Source of the DNA: an uncultured bacterium
GTDB lineage: Bacteria; Bacteroidota; Ignavibacteria; Ignavibacteriales; Melioribacteraceae
Direction of reading: 5' to 3'
Assembly (NCBI GenBank): GCA_937936675.1
Contig: CALDDL010000257.1
Location: 1-20,455 of the forward strand
DNA length: 20,455 nucleotides
Shown here piece after piece: positions 8,201 through 15,756 of the stretch. The first letter of the stretch is position 1. Every line of letters starts with the position of its first letter. The translations under genes and the position numbers were made by a program. A model generated the notes under the pieces. That model made no database searches. It was not told where the DNA came from and worked only from the letters and a program-made list of their open reading frames with translations.

Positions 8201-11200
8201 GTAAGAGTAGGATTACCTCTAACTCCATAAGTATGTCCCGGAAGATCGGCTAACGGTACAAGATAAACCCCTTTGATCTGAGTACTATCTCTTCTTTGCT
8301 TAATTGCAGTCAATTCTGAGAAAACAAGGCTTACTTCATTCCAATCTGCTTGAACCGGTTGTCGATATTCGTAATAGTTCGATGTATCTGAACCGAAACG
8401 TAAATAGACTTCGGAGGCATAATCCTGCGGATCAGAGTAATGGGAAATTGAACCGGGAGCATCTTTTAAATCGCCATGAATAAATAATTTCATCTCCTGA
8501 TAATTAAATACGTCCAAAGGCTTATATAGATATTTTACAACTTCTCTCTTATCTCCATCTTCAAGCTGATTAATAATGAGATTAAGAGACTGCTCGTTTT
8601 TAAGAACTTGCTCATCAGGCTTAGTTCTATCTTTTTCCTGCTGAACTCCGGCAGGGAGATAATATTCAGGGTTATCTTCGTAATTAATTACGGAAACCGT
8701 CATCACTGTATCTTCAGCAGTTACTCTTGGAGGACTAAGAACTTTTTGCCATTGATTACCCACAAGATTTAATTCAGCGAATCTTATATGTACTGGTGTG
8801 GATGCACCTGATATCCATAACCTGATTGTTTCAACGACTGAAAAACTCGGATCACCGAATTTTTCAACAAAATCTTTTAGAGGAACTTTGAATAAATACC
8901 AGTTACTTCCTTTGTAACCTCCACCCTGAATAAATGGGTTAGTTGCTTTACTTGTATCCAAAGGAACTTCGTATCTGAAATAACTATTAACTCTATCTAG
9001 AGTAAAGTTTCTATTTAAATCTTCAGAATCAGGAAGTCTTCCCAAATCTGTGGATTTGGCATTACCTTCGGTTGCTACAATGCGAGAGTAATCGGCAGTT
9101 GTGCTATAAACGAAAGAATAATTATCATTACTAGGATCGGGATTAGTGCTAGCATTATAACCGGGTTCTTCGAAATCTCTTAATCCATCTATACCTGTAT
9201 CTTCACCTTCATCTACAAGGTCATTTGAGTTTTTATCCTCAGTATCTAATCGTCCATTTGGAATTACATCTTCACTTATTTGTCCTAGATCTATGTGTAG
9301 CTTTAAATTTTCAGGTGCAACAATCGTGTACATCCAAAATTCAATGAATTCAATATTTTCTTCCACTAAGTTATTAGCTGTCGAAGAAAGAGGTTTCATC
9401 ATACCTGCCCAATTTAAGTTTGTCTGATCTAAAGTAGGATTCCAGTTATAATAACCTCTTTGTGTAGGAGTATAAATAAAATCAAGTGCAGTAATTTGTT
9501 GTTGATCTCGGCTGGTTTGCTTTCTATCACCATATAAATTTTGAACCGTAACATCAGACGGAGTGATATTATACCAATAAGCATTTGCTTTATAATTCAT
9601 CTGTTGTATTTCAGGGAATTTCCCGATTACCGGTAAATTATTTGGGACACTGACATCTTTCCAAGAACCATAAGCCATGCCCATGGGGATTGTTCTTTTT
9701 GCACCTTCAAAATCGTCTATGTATGCAATGCTCTTTCCTGCATCCGAAGTAATGGTACTTTTCTTGGTATTTGGATCAGGGTCTATATACGCAAATTCAC
9801 CCTTGAGAGAGAAATTTGAAACTGCACTAGTTGAAATAACATTATCAAGAGCCTTAGTTATAAAAGGAAGATCAATACTCGTTTGAAAATCAGCACCAAA
9901 AATTGAGTTGTTTAATGGTTCTTCCCCAATTCTTACTTTATCACTAAGCGTCTGTTGGTTCAAATTAAGATAAGAGAAACCGAGAGAAGTTTTTTTGCTA
10001 AACTGAATATTACCCCTTAATCCTAAAAGTGTTTTTGAAGCTAATTGGAAAAGATCGTTTTGCTCATAAGTGATTTTTAGGTCAGCTCCGGGCACCAATG
10101 CTTCTGCTTTTCTGATTATAATTTGCCCGATATTATAGTCCACAGTATAATCAACACCTTCGGTTAATTGCATGCCATTAAGCAAAACTTTTACTGAATT
10201 TTCTACTACGTTAAATCCGATTGTATAAACAGATGAAACTGCGGCTGAATATTCGCCAGAAATTAAAAACTTATCTTTAGAACGATCCTGCTTAGCAAAT
10301 GTAACGGTGGTATCATAGACAGCATTATACATAAGTGAATCAGGCAATGAATTAGGTAAATCCCTTCCAAATGGCTCTAAAAACGGGAAAATAACTTCAC
10401 CAGTTGATGGTTTAATTGTTTTATTAGGGAAGAAATCGAATGCACCATCCGGAGTAGCACTAGTTCCGCTTTGGTCGGTTCTATCAAGTCCAAATGTTTC
10501 TAGAAGTTTAACACCATTATAATCCGATCTCGGCTCCTGTCCCTCAATTCTGTATAATAAGTCGAGTTTAAATCCTTCCTCTTTTACCTCACGCCCACCA
10601 ATTGGATAAATATTCCTTAGTTGTAATACCCAAGCATCTTTAAATTGTGGTTGAAGATTTGCAGGCTTAACCAATTTCAATACAATAAGAGCTGTTGTAT
10701 CAGCCGAAACATCAGATAGAAATTCACCATAATAACGGTCGTCATCAGGAGATGTAGTAGGTCCTTCGGTACGGAATGCTACAGCTACCGCATCTTGATC
10801 TTGGATTTGAGTTCTAAAACTAATATATCCGGTCTCTGCATGGTAATCATAATCTACACCTTGAACCAAACGCATAAATCTTCTTCCGATTTCTTGAATA
10901 CCCGGAATTGATTGAAGAGTACTATCTCTTTGCGCGTTTAATAAATCTCCTCTTCTGCGTGGTTCCAAATTAATAAAGGCATTACCTTTCCTTTCATTTG
11001 GATTTACTAAACCTGTTATAGTTTTCCATACTTCGATATCTTTAACGAGAACCGAATCTGTAACTCGAGGAATAGGGCTGCTATAAAAATTATTAAAGAT
11101 CGCCAAATTTCTATCTGCATACATTTTATGCAAGAAAAAATGGTTTGGTGAATAATCATAAACATGAATCTCAAACTGCTGAGCCTTTGCGCCACCGGAA

Positions 11201-12384
11201 ACAGATACTTCTTGGATTTCACCTTTCTTTTGAGAGGCTAAAGCAGTTAAACTTAATGGACCCATTTGGAACTGAGCTTTAACACCAAAGAGTGCCTCGC
11301 TTCCACCTACTAATGATGAAGTCTGCAACGATACGTTTCCTGCTTCAACGCTCTGAACTATTTCATCTTCATAACCGGTATATTTTATTTTGAGTTGATT
11401 CTCATATTGGAATGTTCTTTCAGTATTCCAATCCGCATTGATTGTAAGTTTATCACCGATAGTACCATTAAGATTTATTTGAACTTGCTGTTTGAAATCA
11501 GGTTCATTTCGAGTATTACCTAAAGCGGAGGTAGTTATACCTTCGGTTGTCTCATTGCGCCAAGCCCCATGAATATCCACTGCACCATTAATTTTTAAAC
11601 TGATCTTAGGAGGACCGAAAATAGATAAGAAAGAGGTGCTCGGAAGTGGTATTTCTATATTCGTAATATCAGTAAGTAATTGACTTAAATCTTTTGTGCT
11701 TTTCTTTAATTCATATTTATAACCTATTTGTTCCCATACATCCCTGTTAATAGCTTCAAGCCTTAGATCAATATACTCCTCTAATGGCATCTCCAAATAT
11801 GGACGTGCTTCCTTGCCTAAGATCACATCAGTGATTGTAACTTTTGTTCCTGTAGAATCTAATTTGACTATTCTATTGGCATAATTCATCGAAGGATAAG
11901 CGAAAAGAGGTAATTTCCTACTTTTTCTAAATTCGGTATATGCTTTGTCTTCTCTTTCATATTTAAAATTCTGAATTCTTGCCGTGGAATCTTGAGATAA
12001 TGAATCAATTCTCTTTAGTGAATCAATTTTGAATTTGCTCATTAATGAATCGGTTGCTAGTTTCTTTGTTGTATCGGCAATAACGTCAAATAAATCGATA
12101 ACCTTTTTTTTAGGGTCCGGTTTTATTAAATCTTTTTCTTTGTTTGAAGACAAATCATTTGTAGAGAATTTACTACCGGGATGATCATTCTTTATAACAG
12201 ATAATAATTCGAAGCAATTATCAAATAAAAGAAGATCGTTTGATTGCGAAGAATTCTGACTTGAAAATCCAAGCGAGATAGCTATATATAAAATAAAAAA
12301 TGGAACAAAGAAAATCTTCAGTCCCAACTTTAAGATATTTTTAAGAGAATAATGGATATTATACCTTTGATATAAATTAAACAT
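5206..12384 (-). CDS. sprA: T9SS outer-membrane translocon SprA (Sov homologue)
   Basis: Giant outer-membrane protein that forms the protein-conducting pore of the type 9 secretion system; Flavobacterium SprA is a 36-strand barrel of similar size that works with PorV and a plug protein. The 2392 residues here match full-length SprA. An N-terminal signal-like segment (h-region about 22-40) is followed by SprA motifs. Two GVDYxxxxxxGxIxxR-type units lie at about 509-540 and 743-775, and the IDDFEG motif at 889-894. The last third is alternating aromatic/polar barrel strands, ending in EAGIDVHISIQ with no extra tail. Oddities: an Asp/Asn-rich loop (1047-1073), a Pro/Gln-rich segment (about 1821-1891) and seven 12-residue repeats (1892-1975), which look like an insertion between barrel strands. 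The ATG is the only plausible start, since TAG directly precedes it in frame. It is first in its likely operon and is followed 15 bp later by porX. Confidence 0.96.
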   Translation of the reverse strand: MFNLYQRYNIHYSLKNILKLGLKIFFVPFFILYIAISLGFSSQNSSQSNDLLLFDNCFELLSVIKNDHPGSKFSTNDLSSNKEKDLIKPDPKKKVIDLFDVIADTTKKLATDSLMSKFKIDSLKRIDSLSQDSTARIQNFKYEREDKAYTEFRKSRKLPLFAYPSMNYANRIVKLDSTGTKVTITDVILGKEARPYLEMPLEEYIDLRLEAINRDVWEQIGYKYELKKSTKDLSQLLTDITNIEIPLPSTSFLSIFGPPKISLKINGAVDIHGAWRNETTEGITTSALGNTRNEPDFKQQVQINLNGTIGDKLTINADWNTERTFQYENQLKIKYTGYEDEIVQSVEAGNVSLQTSSLVGGSEALFGVKAQFQMGPLSLTALASQKKGEIQEVSVSGGAKAQQFEIHVYDYSPNHFFLHKMYADRNLAIFNNFYSSPIPRVTDSVLVKDIEVWKTITGLVNPNERKGNAFINLEPRRRGDLLNAQRDSTLQSIPGIQEIGRRFMRLVQGVDYDYHAETGYISFRTQIQDQDAVAVAFRTEGPTTSPDDDRYYGEFLSDVSADTTALIVLKLVKPANLQPQFKDAWVLQLRNIYPIGGREVKEEGFKLDLLYRIEGQEPRSDYNGVKLLETFGLDRTDQSGTSATPDGAFDFFPNKTIKPSTGEVIFPFLEPFGRDLPNSLPDSLMYNAVYDTTVTFAKQDRSKDKFLISGEYSAAVSSVYTIGFNVVENSVKVLLNGMQLTEGVDYTVDYNIGQIIIRKAEALVPGADLKITYEQNDLFQLASKTLLGLRGNIQFSKKTSLGFSYLNLNQQTLSDKVRIGEEPLNNSIFGADFQTSIDLPFITKALDNVISTSAVSNFSLKGEFAYIDPDPNTKKSTITSDAGKSIAYIDDFEGAKRTIPMGMAYGSWKDVSVPNNLPVIGKFPEIQQMNYKANAYWYNITPSDVTVQNLYGDRKQTSRDQQQITALDFIYTPTQRGYYNWNPTLDQTNLNWAGMMKPLSSTANNLVEENIEFIEFWMYTIVAPENLKLHIDLGQISEDVIPNGRLDTEDKNSNDLVDEGEDTGIDGLRDFEEPGYNASTNPDPSNDNYSFVYSTTADYSRIVATEGNAKSTDLGRLPDSEDLNRNFTLDRVNSYFRYEVPLDTSKATNPFIQGGGYKGSNWYLFKVPLKDFVEKFGDPSFSVVETIRLWISGASTPVHIRFAELNLVGNQWQKVLSPPRVTAEDTVMTVSVINYEDNPEYYLPAGVQQEKDRTKPDEQVLKNEQSLNLIINQLEDGDKREVVKYLYKPLDVFNYQEMKLFIHGDLKDAPGSISHYSDPQDYASEVYLRFGSDTSNYYEYRQPVQADWNEVSLVFSELTAIKQRRDSTQIKGVYLVPLADLPGHTYGVRGNPTLTRISFFQIGIINPSNKGAKGERVSGDVWINELRVLGADDTPGWAYTASTSFQLADLLKVNFNINQTNPYFHKLAERFGTRDDRRSWGVSADLDVLKLIPLNLSGSNFKVSYSRNESTINPLYMPGTDIKVDEAQKQIEANLIEQNVDPAIIQEQLKSIKGETQTVSVSEIWSVQNFRIKIPTDFWLIRDTFNSLAFSFTYNKSMSRNPTIINEFKWSWNAGASYSVNLSRDNFFKPLDIPYLGDLLSFFTDYKDIKIFYAPTSISSNLTASRNRSFRVNRTSPDKPNVQRDFTTNRGAGLAWSLTEGGLLNVGFNYNFDIQSSLAYLLTENDMERSESEIWKEIFSGAVFGKDFNYRQNFDLRLNPKVPSIWDLNKYISITTNYSVAYTWQNNFQQEELGRSAGYSNRISAGLNIRLKSIFAPLFRVEEVKEAPKPPTQAPAQGGRRSGTREQTQQPLIEKPVQQTPQPPPTAAASPTRRRNPRASMFANNTNINPADTSGLSTPLIQQDSVARTRPIIPVDSVTQNLNLAQTDSVTRNRPLFQEDPSFDKSIVAHRDSSVIGDSIAFSDSTFADSLDAEMPSEPIYTVGLEYLKLGVKWLLLDYDQISLNFSQQSTLSSSGLKGTGTGFNNFFGIKQSESKGPNRLFMLGLSNKVGSRAPNGNLSDNYSHKNQFDIKTSRPLWEGAQLDLNWTVGWGLNKATTIQTDSLGVVSIKNLTSTGDITRSFVSLPSFLFISGGIKKVAELYDKTAPRPTENLSKAFVEGLETFSLFSKVPVLKDVMKYIPRPNWSLTWNGLEKIEWLDFAKKVSLQHAYTSTYNEGWKINTDGLHEVQSQKIEFGFNPLLGLSMQFDKVLGGNFTSSIRFSTKTIYNLGATTRNITESFTRDINISASYQKSGFELPLFGISLKNDLEVSASYTSGKSSSLVYKMDNFKEAGEPLDGTTRTTIEPKVKYVMSSRVTLSIFYRRTSVEPQGASRIPPTTTNEAGIDVHISIQ
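6460..6711 (-). repeat. Seven degenerate 12-residue (36 bp) tandem repeats inside sprA
   Basis: SprA residues 1892-1975 fall into seven exact 12-residue units, each beginning with Asp: DTSGLSTPLIQQ, DSVARTRPIIPV, DSVTQNLNLAQT, DSVTRNRPLFQE, DPSFDKSIVAHR, DSSVIGDSIAFS, DSTFADSLDAEM. The first four share a DSVxRxRPLIQ-like consensus; the last three keep mainly the Asp (usually followed by Ser) and the spacing. The register holds without gaps over 252 bp. It sits between barrel strands and just after a Pro-rich segment. Confidence 0.7.
6712..6924 (-). other. Pro/Gln/Arg-rich low-complexity segment in SprA
   Basis: SprA residues about 1821-1891 include APKPPTQAPAQGGRRSG, QQTPQPPPTAAASP and TRRRNPRAS. 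The composition is unlike the barrel strands on either side, which alternate aromatic and polar residues. It is probably a disordered linker or loop. It runs directly into the 12-residue repeats, so the two together form an insert of about 155 residues. Confidence 0.7.
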
Positions 12385-12414
12385 CTAAATTAATAGTAGA
12401 ATTTTACTTATAAT

Positions 12415-12420
12415 CCCTCC
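12415..12420 (-). other. Shine-Dalgarno-like GGAGGG misplaced in the sprA leader
   Basis: The minus strand reads GGAGGG 30 nt before the sprA ATG, too far to serve it directly. No ATG, GTG or TTG lies at a usual distance behind it, and an in-frame TAG directly precedes the sprA start. It stands out in a leader that otherwise has almost no G or C. It could matter for mRNA structure or a ribosome standby site, or be chance. Confidence 0.25.
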
Positions 12421-12437
12421 GAATTTTTTATACATGA

Positions 12438-12467
12438 AAAATATAGTAAAAACCTATTCATTTGCAA
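12438..12467 (-). promoter_or_regulatory. Candidate sprA promoter (Bacteroidota type)
   Basis: In the 114 bp between the metallophosphatase and sprA the minus strand has TTG, then 19 bp, then TATATTTT, resembling the Bacteroidota TTG/TAnnTTTG pattern. Transcription would begin near 12430, giving a leader of about 45 nt. The region is very AT-rich, so a chance match is possible. I see no GC-rich terminator hairpin in the same gap. Confidence 0.35.
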
Positions 12468-12498
12468 TTCCTTTTTGAGGGAAAAATTTTTACATTGA

Positions 12499-13188
12499 TT
12501 ATATGATATCTTTTATTTGCGTTTTCTCTTCAAGCGATTCAATGAATTGATTTTTGTGAACAATAATTGCACTCAAATTATTTCCGACACAAGCACCTGT
12601 ATCAATATACCATGAATTTGATTCTTCAACAACAGTAATTTGAGATTGTTTAGTATGACCTACGACCTGTAGTTTTCCCAAATCTAAGAGTGAATCGCGA
12701 TTCCATAATATTCCCTTGTCACTCTTTAGGTCATCGATAATCATTGGCTCCAAAACAGAAAGATTATCTTTATAATCATTCGGAAGAAATTTTCTGTACG
12801 TTTTTGAAACTCCTGCATGAGAGATAAAACAATCATCCAAATCCATGTACAAAGGTGCTTTACTAATTAAATCTATATGAGCGAATATATCATTTTCATA
12901 ATGCTCATACGATTCTAAAGTTGATTCGCTACCATTAAAAAGCCATGAACGCGCAAAAACACTCGAAGGTTCTTTAAAAAAATGATAGAACATATAGTCA
13001 TGATTACCGGGTGTAAATTTAATATTATTTTCAATTATAAAATTAATTACATCACGTGAATGATTTCCTCTATCGACCATATCTCCGACAGTAACGACCA
13101 TAATTCTAGGATATTTTTTAACTATCTTTTTGTAAAGTTCTACAAGAGTATAGTAGCAACCATGTATATCACCAATAACAGCAACCAT
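12499..13188 (-). CDS. PPP-family metallophosphatase (calcineurin-like)
   Basis: A 229-residue dinuclear-metal phosphoesterase. It has the full set of PPP motifs: GDIHG (6-10, ligands D7 and H9), GDMVDRG (35-41, D36), GNHD (61-64, N62 and H63), HAG (H124) and GHT (H178), with DTG at 196-198. Length and motif spacing resemble small bacterial protein phosphatases such as the PrpA/PrpB and lambda phosphatase type. The related symmetrical Ap4A hydrolases share these motifs, so the substrate (phosphoprotein, dinucleotide polyphosphate or other) cannot be settled by reading. It starts 2 bp after the stop of the CoA-transferase-like gene and has no visible Shine-Dalgarno sequence, so it is probably translated by coupling. 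It is the last gene of the alanine dehydrogenase run. Confidence 0.9.
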   Translation of the reverse strand: MVAVIGDIHGCYYTLVELYKKIVKKYPRIMVVTVGDMVDRGNHSRDVINFIIENNIKFTPGNHDYMFYHFFKEPSSVFARSWLFNGSESTLESYEHYENDIFAHIDLISKAPLYMDLDDCFISHAGVSKTYRKFLPNDYKDNLSVLEPMIIDDLKSDKGILWNRDSLLDLGKLQVVGHTKQSQITVVEESNSWYIDTGACVGNNLSAIIVHKNQFIESLEEKTQIKDII

Positions 13189-13190
13189 AA

Positions 13191-14549
13191 TTAAATATAA
13201 AAAACCTTTTTAGCATATTCGGTTAATTCATCCCTAAAGATTGGATGTGCAATTTGTATTAATTGTCTTACTCTGTCTTGAATAGTTCTGCCAAAAAGAT
13301 TAGCAATTCCATATTCAGTTACAACATAATGAACATCGCCTCGAGAAGTTACAACTCCAGCACCCGGTTTTAACATCGATACGATTCGTGAATATTTTAA
13401 ATCCTTGGTAGCCGAAGGCAGAGCGATAATTGGTTTTCCACCTTCTGAATGTGCTGCACCTCTAATAAAATCCACCTGCCCACCAATACCGCTATAAAAT
13501 CTGGTACCGATAGAATCAGAGCATACCTGCCCTGTTAAATCCACTTCGATTGAAGAATTAATTGCAACCATTTTATTATTCTTAGCTATAATGAACGGAT
13601 CATTAATATATTCTTGTGGGTGAAATTCTATAACCGGATTATTATGAATAAAATCATAAGAGCGTTTTGTCCCTAAGCAAAAACCCGCAATAATTTTTCC
13701 GGGATGTAAGGTCTTCTGTTCACCGTTGATAATTCCATTCTCAACTAATTCCACAATTCCATCAGAAAACATTTCTGTATGAATTCCGAGATCTTTTTTA
13801 TTCTTCAAATATTTTAATACAGAATCGGGAATAGCACCGATACCCATTTGAAGCGTAGAACCATCTTCTATTAATGACGCAACATTTTCTCCTATTTTAT
13901 CATAAACTGCTAAAGTTTCGGGAGTAGTATCGGGATCAACTTGAGGCAATTCTAATAGTGGAGCTTGTGATTCTACAAACAGATCAACCTTATTAACATG
14001 AATAAAAGAATTCCCCAGACCTCGAGGCATATTTTTATTGACCTGAGCAATTACAAATTTTGCTTTTTCGGTTGGAGTCTTAATATTTCCCACATCAATT
14101 CCATAACTGCAGAAACCATGTTCATCTGGTGGAGATACATGAATAAGAGCAACGTCAGCTTGAAGAACTCCCTTCTTAAAGAGTTGTGTAACTTCCGAAA
14201 GGAATATCGGAATAAATTCAGCACGCCCTTCATTTACTGCTCCACGAGCATTTCCGCCGATAAAGAACGCTTTATGATGAAAATGTTTTTCCATACCCGG
14301 TTTAAGATATGGCAAATCCCCTACTATAAGTATATGATAAATTTCTACGTCCTCTAGCTCATCTTTTCTTCTGACCATTGCATTAATTAAATCAAATGGA
14401 GCGGCGCATCCGGGCTGAATTACCAATTTATCCTTAGATTTTATCACTCTTACTGCTTCATCGGCAGTTACTACCTTAGAATTATATTTTGCTACCCAAG
14501 GAGCATTGGCATTTAATGTTGATTGTGTTGCTTCGATTGTCATAACCAT
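13191..14549 (-). CDS. Acetyl-CoA hydrolase/CoA-transferase family protein (4-hydroxybutyrate CoA-transferase-like)
   Basis: A 452-residue cytoplasmic enzyme that would move CoA between an acyl-CoA and acetate or another acid through a glutamyl-CoA intermediate, or hydrolyse acetyl-CoA. The N-terminal domain covers about 15-205 (PGCAAPFDLINAM, VSPPDEHGFCSYG) and the C-terminal domain about 215-445 (GIGAIPDSV at 236-244, SGIGGQVDFIRGAAHSEGG, TEYGIANLFGRT). E259 in HTEMFSDG is the likely catalytic glutamate by analogy with clostridial 4-hydroxybutyrate CoA-transferase. The true acid substrate cannot be read from sequence; acetate, butyrate, propionate and 4-hydroxybutyrate are all possible. The ATG at 14549 is followed two codons later by another ATG at 14543, better placed relative to an AGAG sequence. 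Lies 11 bp after alanine dehydrogenase, suggesting a shared role in amino-acid or fermentation end-product metabolism. Confidence 0.92.
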   Translation of the reverse strand: MVMTIEATQSTLNANAPWVAKYNSKVVTADEAVRVIKSKDKLVIQPGCAAPFDLINAMVRRKDELEDVEIYHILIVGDLPYLKPGMEKHFHHKAFFIGGNARGAVNEGRAEFIPIFLSEVTQLFKKGVLQADVALIHVSPPDEHGFCSYGIDVGNIKTPTEKAKFVIAQVNKNMPRGLGNSFIHVNKVDLFVESQAPLLELPQVDPDTTPETLAVYDKIGENVASLIEDGSTLQMGIGAIPDSVLKYLKNKKDLGIHTEMFSDGIVELVENGIINGEQKTLHPGKIIAGFCLGTKRSYDFIHNNPVIEFHPQEYINDPFIIAKNNKMVAINSSIEVDLTGQVCSDSIGTRFYSGIGGQVDFIRGAAHSEGGKPIIALPSATKDLKYSRIVSMLKPGAGVVTSRGDVHYVVTEYGIANLFGRTIQDRVRQLIQIAHPIFRDELTEYAKKVFYI

Positions 14550-14560
14550 CTCTAAAATTT

Positions 14561-15682
14561 TTAGTTTTTTGAAAAAATATGCAGCCTTCTATACTCTATC
14601 TTGAATTCTTCGGCTATAATTTCATTTGTACAATATCCATTATAAGAACAGACTCCCCTTGCTAAACCGGTATCACCAATAAGGGCATTTGATAATCCGT
14701 TATTTGCAATCTCCAAAATATATTCTATTGAAGCATTATTAAGCCCATAACTAGCAGATCTTGCGACTATCGCCGGCATATTCGGAACACAATAATGAAT
14801 CACATCATGTTGGATAAAAACCGGATCGGATATTGTTGTCGGTCGGCTTGTTTCCACACAGCCGCCTTGATCAATAGAGACATCAACAATAACTGCACCC
14901 TTTTTCATTGATTTTACCATCTCTTCGGTAATTAAACTAGGTGCTTTTTCCGATTTAATTTGTACAGCGGCGATTAATAAGTCTGCAAATGATGCACCGC
15001 GTGCAATTGTAAATGGATTAGCAGAAACGGTAGTAATATTTTTTGAAATTTCAGATTGAATTCGTCTAAGTCTTCTTAAGTCTTTATCAAGAACTATTAC
15101 ATGAGCACCTCTTGAATGAGCGGCGCGAGCAGCATTATATCCAACAACACCGGCACCAAGAATAACGACTGCGGCAGGAGCAACTCCAGAAATACCTCCC
15201 ATGACAATGCCACGCCCTACCGAATTATCGCTTCCTAAATATCTTTCGCCTGCTTGTACAGCTAATTGTCCTGCAATTTCACTCATCGATTCAAGAACGG
15301 GAAACTGACCATCTTTTTCAATTAATTCATAAGCAATTGCAGTAACTTTTTTCTTCATCATTTTATCAAGCACATTTTTCTTATTAAGAGCAAGATGAAG
15401 AAATGAGAAAGTGATTTGATCTTCCTGCAAAAGATCAGCTTCTTCTTCAGTATATGGAGCAATTTTAACTATCATTTCAGATCTTTGAAAAACTTCTTCG
15501 GTTGTATAAACAATATTAGCACCGTTTTTAGCATATTCTTGATCTGAACAGTGGCTGCCATCACCAGCACCTGCTTGAACAAAAACAGTATGACCGGCTT
15601 TTATAAGTGAATCCACACCGGCAGGAGCCAATGCTACCCTTTTTTCTTCGAGCTGTGTTTCTTTTGGAATTCCTATTCTCAT
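14561..15682 (-). CDS. ald: Alanine dehydrogenase
   Basis: NAD-dependent enzyme that interconverts L-alanine and pyruvate plus ammonia. The 373 residues match the family. Substrate and catalytic residues are all present: R15 (EKRVALAP), K73, H96 (FLHLA) and D271 (DQGGC). The Rossmann NAD site is GAGVVG (176-181), with D199 at the end of the second strand, which fits NAD rather than NADP. The Met-rich substrate lid segment MPAIVARSAS is present at about 302-311. It is the first gene of the block leading to the CoA-transferase and metallophosphatase genes. A candidate promoter and a 15 bp palindrome lie directly before the ATG. In other bacteria ald is often controlled by Lrp/AsnC or dedicated regulators, but no regulator gene is nearby. 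From memory, ald is often next to porX and tsaE in Bacteroidota; here it is about 9 kb from them on the same strand. Confidence 0.96.
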   Translation of the reverse strand: MRIGIPKETQLEEKRVALAPAGVDSLIKAGHTVFVQAGAGDGSHCSDQEYAKNGANIVYTTEEVFQRSEMIVKIAPYTEEEADLLQEDQITFSFLHLALNKKNVLDKMMKKKVTAIAYELIEKDGQFPVLESMSEIAGQLAVQAGERYLGSDNSVGRGIVMGGISGVAPAAVVILGAGVVGYNAARAAHSRGAHVIVLDKDLRRLRRIQSEISKNITTVSANPFTIARGASFADLLIAAVQIKSEKAPSLITEEMVKSMKKGAVIVDVSIDQGGCVETSRPTTISDPVFIQHDVIHYCVPNMPAIVARSASYGLNNASIEYILEIANNGLSNALIGDTGLARGVCSYNGYCTNEIIAEEFKIEYRRLHIFSKN

Positions 15683-15697
15683 AATTAAGTCTTAATT
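15683..15697. promoter_or_regulatory. Perfect 15 bp palindrome abutting the ald start codon
   Basis: The bases AATTAAG-T-CTTAATT form a perfect 7+1+7 inverted repeat that ends at the base before the ald ATG. It covers the place of a ribosome binding site, and none is visible. If the promoter proposed at 15705-15735 is right, the palindrome lies at about +1 to +15, a common position for an operator. AT-rich DNA makes such repeats fairly likely by chance, so this is only a candidate. Confidence 0.35.
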
Positions 15698-15704
15698 TTT
15701 TAAA

Positions 15705-15735
15705 GAAAAATAATTATTAACAACAATATATCCAA
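15705..15735 (-). promoter_or_regulatory. Candidate ald promoter (Bacteroidota type)
   Basis: In the 74 bp gap between ald and the SpmA-SpmB-like gene, the minus strand has TTG, 20 bp, then TATTTTTC, which fits TTG/TAnnTTTG except for the last base. Transcription would start close to 15698, giving a leader of about 15 nt. The match resembles the one before sprA, which gives it slight support. Confidence 0.35.
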
Positions 15736-15756
15736 TTCTTTTTTAACTATATATAC

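Noticed and set aside
11016..11222. Minus-strand open frame of 68 codons inside sprA in another frame
   Set aside because: It overlaps the conserved SprA reading frame and has no ribosome binding site or domain; taken as chance.
12471..12492. Possible terminator after the metallophosphatase gene (TTTTT-GAGGG-AAAAA type repeat)
   Set aside because: There is no GC-rich stem, only A/T tracts around a short G-rich loop; too weak to call.
13998..14357. Open frame of 119 codons on the plus strand inside the CoA-transferase-like gene
   Set aside because: It is antisense to a clearly conserved enzyme, has no recognisable domain and a composition expected from an antisense shadow.
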